10,818 bases of DNA from Anaerolineaceae bacterium (GTDB lineage Bacteria; Chloroflexota; Anaerolineae; Anaerolineales; Anaerolineaceae): NCBI GenBank assembly GCA_028714615.1, contig JAQTMA010000013.1, forward strand, positions 27,911 to 38,728. Reading direction: 5' to 3'. Position 1 is the stretch's first letter; each line of letters starts with the position of its first letter. The translations under genes and the position numbers were made by a program. Under the pieces are notes generated by a model. The model was not told the origin of the DNA, ran no database searches, and worked only from the letters and a program-made list of their open reading frames with translations. This document shows, piece by piece, positions 8,408 through 10,818 of this stretch.

Positions 8408-8692
8408 ATGGCCACAGACGATTCCCATGTGGAAAATGAACAACCGATGGGCGGCCGCAGGTATATGGCCCGCCCCAAAATCTGCCAGTTTTGCGCAGAT
8501 AAAAATGCATTGATCGATTACAAACAAGCCGACCTTTTGCGACGTTTTATCTCGGAGGACGGAAAAATCCGACCTCGCCGCCAAACCGGCACTTGCGCCA
8601 AACACCAACGCGAACTGGCTCATGCGATTAAGCGCGCTCGACATATCGCTCTGCTGCCTTATACTAGCCAACCGTTTAGTGAAAGTCGCTAA
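8408..8692 (+). CDS. rpsR: 30S ribosomal protein S18, zinc-binding (C+) type
   Basis: The product is 94 residues. The conserved S18 core runs from about residue 24: [14 protein letters not shown] (36-49), [11 protein letters not shown] (52-62) and the rRNA-binding [13 protein letters not shown] (73-85). It carries C26-x2-C29 and C63-x2-H66, a set of four potential zinc ligands. E. coli and Bacillus S18 have lost most of these. A roughly 20-residue polar N-terminal extension precedes the core. GAGGAG (8398-8403) lies only 4 nt before ATG 8408. S18 pairs with S6 on the 30S platform. In many bacteria rplI follows, but it does not here. Confidence 0.96.
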   Translation: MATDDSHVENEQPMGGRRYMARPKICQFCADKNALIDYKQADLLRRFISEDGKIRPRRQTGTCAKHQRELAHAIKRARHIALLPYTSQPFSESR

Positions 8693-8712
8693 GCCTGCCT
8701 ACGGATAAGCAT

Positions 8713-8745
8713 CAGGGGCATGGGATGCGTTACTCCATGCCCCTG
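8713..8745 (+). terminator. Hairpin between rpsR and the foldase gene, probable terminator or attenuator
   Basis: A perfect 11-bp GC-rich stem (8713-8723 with 8735-8745) encloses an 11-nt loop and is followed by T-rich CATTTATTCTCTT. It starts 20 nt after the rpsR stop and ends 22 nt before the next ATG. It probably terminates or attenuates the ribosomal-protein transcript. No promoter for the foldase gene fits between it and ATG 8768, so some read-through, or a promoter further upstream, would be needed. Confidence 0.6.
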
Positions 8746-8758
8746 CATTTATTCTCTT

Positions 8759-8762
8759 GAGG
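8759..8762 (+). promoter_or_regulatory. Shine-Dalgarno GAGG for the foldase gene
   Basis: GAGG, within TTGAGGA, lies 5 nt before ATG 8768. It supports that start over the in-frame ATG at 8720, which lies inside the hairpin stem. Confidence 0.65.
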
Positions 8763-8767
8763 ACTAT

Positions 8768-10099
8768 ATGGCAAAAACCCCAACCGCCAAAATTGTATCC
8801 AAAAAACATCTTGCCCGGCTGGAACGAGAGCGAATTCAAAATCGCAATATCATGATTGTCGGTATCGCGGTTCTGGTTTTGGTTCTCGCAACAGTTGGGT
8901 ATGGAATCCTCGATCAAACGGTACTCTCTGCCCGGCGTCCGGTAGCCAAGGTGGCTAATGAGGTTATCACAACTCACGAGTGGCAGGTGCGCACTCGTTT
9001 TGCTCGCACTCAATTGATCAACCAATACAACCAAACTGCCCAAATTGCCAGCTTCTTTGGTAACGATCCGAATTCTGGAAGCTATTTTCAGAGCCAGTTG
9101 TCACAACTCAGTTCACAGTTGTCTGATCCCTCTGGTCTCGCCAGTCAGGTTCTGACCGAAATGATCGATGAGGTCGTTATCAAGCAGGAAGCCAAGAAGC
9201 TTGGGATTACCGTGAGCGCGGCTGAGATAGATGATGCTATGAAAACCGCCTTTGGTTATTATCCCAACGGTACCCCGACCCCGACAGTCACAGCCTCCCC
9301 ATTTCTCACCCCGACCTTAAATCCCACCCAACTGGCTATCATCACCATCACACCGACTCCGACAACAGCCCCCACCGAAACCCCTGCGCCCTCCTCCACT
9401 CCCGGAGGTGCAACAGCAACCGTTGAACCAACTGTTCCAGCCACCCCTTCGGGACCGACACCAACCCTCGCCCCTTCTGCTACCCCCACCCAGTATACTC
9501 TGGCGGGATATCAGAAAGTAGTCGGTGATTACCTGACCACGATGAAATCAATAGGGTTAACCGATCAGGAGATGCGTTCCATCTTTGAGGTTCAGATCTT
9601 CCGTCAAAAAATGGTGGAATTGAAGACCAAGGACTTGAAACCAGAACAAGACGAAGTTTGGGCTCGCCACATCCTGGTTCCGGATATTGCTTCTGCCCAG
9701 GCAGTCCTCGAACGATTGAAGAAGGGTGAGGATTTCGGAAAAATCGCTTCAGAAGTCTCGATTGACACAAGTAATAAGGACAAAGGCGGCGATCTTGGAT
9801 GGTTCCCGCACAGCGCTATGATCAAAGAATTTGCGGATGAGGCCTTCAAACTCAAAGTTGGTGAGATCAGCCAACCCGTGAAAACCACAGAAGGGTTTCA
9901 TGTCATCCAAGTCCTCGGCCACGAAGTCCGACCATTGACCTCGTCCGAATTCTCCCAATATAAAAACCAGACTTTCCAGGATTGGCTGACCAGCACGAAA
10001 AAAGGTCTCACGATCACTACCTACGATTCTGTCTGGAAAGCGGCTGTCCCAACAGAGCCAGTATTCACTCCGAACAGCGCTGCTCCCATTGGTCAATAA
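8768..10099 (+). CDS. Membrane-anchored SurA/PrsA-like peptidyl-prolyl cis-trans isomerase (parvulin)
   Basis: The product is 443 residues. A basic N-terminus (KKHLARLERER) precedes one hydrophobic segment at about 28-48 with no lipobox Cys, so it is a signal anchor with the rest outside the membrane. Residues about 55-168 resemble the SurA N-terminal chaperone domain (VAKVANEVIT; LTEMIDEVVIKQEAKKLGI). Residues 169-242 are a Thr/Pro/Ala/Ser-rich insertion. The helical chaperone part resumes at 243-297. A PPIC parvulin domain follows at about 299-390, with RHILV including His301, GGDLGWF (340-346) and GFHVIQ including His378. The two His residues match the conserved pair of parvulin active sites. 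It should assist folding of exported proteins by proline isomerisation. It is convergent with smc and follows rpsR after 75 bp. The exact orthologue (PrsA, SurA or PpiD type) cannot be assigned by eye. Confidence 0.93.
   Translation: MAKTPTAKIVSKKHLARLERERIQNRNIMIVGIAVLVLVLATVGYGILDQTVLSARRPVAKVANEVITTHEWQVRTRFARTQLINQYNQTAQIASFFGNDPNSGSYFQSQLSQLSSQLSDPSGLASQVLTEMIDEVVIKQEAKKLGITVSAAEIDDAMKTAFGYYPNGTPTPTVTASPFLTPTLNPTQLAIITITPTPTTAPTETPAPSSTPGGATATVEPTVPATPSGPTPTLAPSATPTQYTLAGYQKVVGDYLTTMKSIGLTDQEMRSIFEVQIFRQKMVELKTKDLKPEQDEVWARHILVPDIASAQAVLERLKKGEDFGKIASEVSIDTSNKDKGGDLGWFPHSAMIKEFADEAFKLKVGEISQPVKTTEGFHVIQVLGHEVRPLTSSEFSQYKNQTFQDWLTSTKKGLTITTYDSVWKAAVPTEPVFTPNSAAPIGQ
9272..9493 (+). repeat. 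Low-complexity Thr/Pro-rich coding tract in the foldase
   Basis: C-rich sequence with recurring ACC/CCC/CCG codons encodes residues 169-242, with short TPT and PTP runs. Codons vary and no exact tandem unit is kept. It is therefore a degenerate compositional tract, not a clean minisatellite. It is probably a flexible extracytoplasmic linker. Confidence 0.8.
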
Positions 10100-10113
10100 A
10101 CGTTAACAACATT

Positions 10114-10179
10114 GAGATCAATAAGCATAAAAATCAGGCGCTCTCACGAGAGCGCCTGATTTTTATGCTTATTGATCTC
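10114..10179. terminator. Bidirectional terminator: perfect 31-bp inverted repeat, 4-nt loop
   Basis: Arms 10114-10144 and 10149-10179 are exact reverse complements, with loop CACG. The inner 11 bp (TCAGGCGCTCT and its complement) are GC-rich. They are flanked by an A5 tract on the left and a T5 tract on the right, so each strand reads as a GC stem followed by U residues. The repeat starts 14 nt after the foldase stop and lies 3 nt beyond the smc stop, so it would end both convergent transcripts. The outer 20 bp of perfect AT-rich pairing exceed what termination needs. Confidence 0.9.
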
Positions 10180-10182
10180 TTC

Positions 10183-10818
10183 TTACTTTACCATTTCGTC
10201 AGATATTTCATCCATGCGCAGACTGATTACCTGGCTCGCTGAGTCACGACCCATGGTGACGCCATAGATCACATCTGCTGCTTGAACGGTGTTGCGATTG
10301 TGAGTGATCACGATAAATTGCGTTGAATCGCTTAGTTCGTGGAGCAGATCCCTGAAGCGGCCCACATTGGCTTCGTCCAACATCGCATCAACTTCATCGA
10401 GAACGCAAAATGGAGTGGGTGAAACCTTCAACAATGAAAATACTAATGCGACAGCCGTCAGGCTGCGTTCACCGCCAGACAGCAAGGATAATCCTTGCTC
10501 ACGCCTGCCAGGTAACCGGGTTTCGATTTCTATTCCGGTTTCCGTAGGGTTCTCCGCTTCCACTAGGATTAACCGGGCTGAGCCGCCGCCGAATAATCGG
10601 GTAAACATCCCCTTGAATTCTTCAGCCACCGCTTCGAACGTCCGGCGAAATTCTCGGCGCATCAATTCGTCTAGCTCCCCAATCACCACGCGTAAATCTG
10701 CATCCGCCGTTTTCAAATCTGCCACTTGACTGGTCATAAAATTAAAGCGGTCTCGTACCTCTTGATACTCCCTTTGCGCTTCTGGGTTGACAGGCCCCAT
10801 CCGGCGCATCTGGGCGCG
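10183..10818 (-). CDS. smc: Chromosome segregation protein SMC, C-terminal part (start outside window)
   Basis: The frame is open through the right edge, so only the last 211 residues are present; the stop is TAA at 10185-10183. The fragment begins at the end of the second coiled coil with the SMC hallmark MGPVNPEAQREY. It continues into the C-terminal ATPase lobe: FTRLFGGGSARL (about 72-83), ABC signature LSGGE (113-117), Walker B and D-loop VLDEVDAMLDEAN (139-151), and the H-loop FIVITH with His173. It ends in YGVTM and a short tail. SMC forms the ring-shaped condensin with ScpA and ScpB and compacts and separates chromosomes. Walker A and the hinge would lie beyond the right edge. All visible ATPase motifs look intact. 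A confusion with RecN or SbcC is unlikely given the GPVN and YGVTM motifs. Confidence 0.96.
   Translation of the reverse strand, partial: RAQMRRMGPVNPEAQREYQEVRDRFNFMTSQVADLKTADADLRVVIGELDELMRREFRRTFEAVAEEFKGMFTRLFGGGSARLILVEAENPTETGIEIETRLPGRREQGLSLLSGGERSLTAVALVFSLLKVSPTPFCVLDEVDAMLDEANVGRFRDLLHELSDSTQFIVITHNRNTVQAADVIYGVTMGRDSASQVISLRMDEISDEMVK

Noticed and set aside
8720..8767. ATG start giving a foldase product 16 residues longer
   Set aside because: This codon lies inside the 8713-8745 hairpin and has no Shine-Dalgarno site; ATG 8768 has GAGG 5 nt upstream and gives a normal basic N-terminus before the anchor.
9259..9489. Val/Gly-rich 76-codon frame on the - strand
   Set aside because: It is the complement of the Thr/Pro-rich tract; the Gly/Val composition follows directly from the ACC/CCC codons on the other strand.
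10304..10729. 141-codon open frame on the + strand
   Set aside because: It is antisense to well-conserved smc ATPase motifs, and its Ser/Asn/Arg-rich translation looks like a shadow frame.

Overview
The window looks like an ordinary chromosomal segment from a bacterium of the phylum Chloroflexota, probably class Anaerolineae. This is an inference. It rests on the Thr/Pro 'TPTPT' tract in a membrane-anchored foldase, the Ala/Leu-rich giant TPR protein paired with a gingipain-like protease, and the zinc-type S18. There is no rRNA or other decisive marker. Seven protein genes are visible: two are cut by the window edges and five are complete. I see no tRNA, rRNA, CRISPR array, insertion sequence or phage gene.

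Left part (2-7365, + strand): a giant, almost purely tetratricopeptide-repeat (TPR) protein enters the window already open. Its stop codon overlaps the start of the next gene as ATGA. The second gene encodes an 853-residue protein with its own N-terminal TPR-like region, followed by a caspase-fold (clan CD) peptidase domain. That domain most resembles the gingipain family C25 and has an apparently intact His573/Cys620 dyad. Neither protein shows a signal peptide or membrane segment, so both are probably cytoplasmic. The pair is the least understood and most interesting part of the window: a repeat scaffold translationally coupled to a putative protease. A hairpin resembling a terminator follows at 7387-7420.

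Middle part (7619-10099, + strand): rpsF (S6), ssb and rpsR (S18) lie in the conserved bacterial order with short gaps. S6 and S18 bind as a pair in the 30S platform, and SSB coats single-stranded DNA. The rplI gene that often follows rpsR is not here. Instead, after a 75-bp gap with a strong hairpin, there is a membrane-anchored SurA/PrsA-like peptidyl-prolyl isomerase with a 74-residue Thr/Pro-rich insertion.

Right part (10183-10818, - strand): the C-terminal ATPase half of the chromosome condensation protein SMC, convergent with the foldase gene. The 83-bp gap between them is almost filled by a perfect 31-bp inverted repeat with a 4-nt loop, which probably terminates transcription from both sides.
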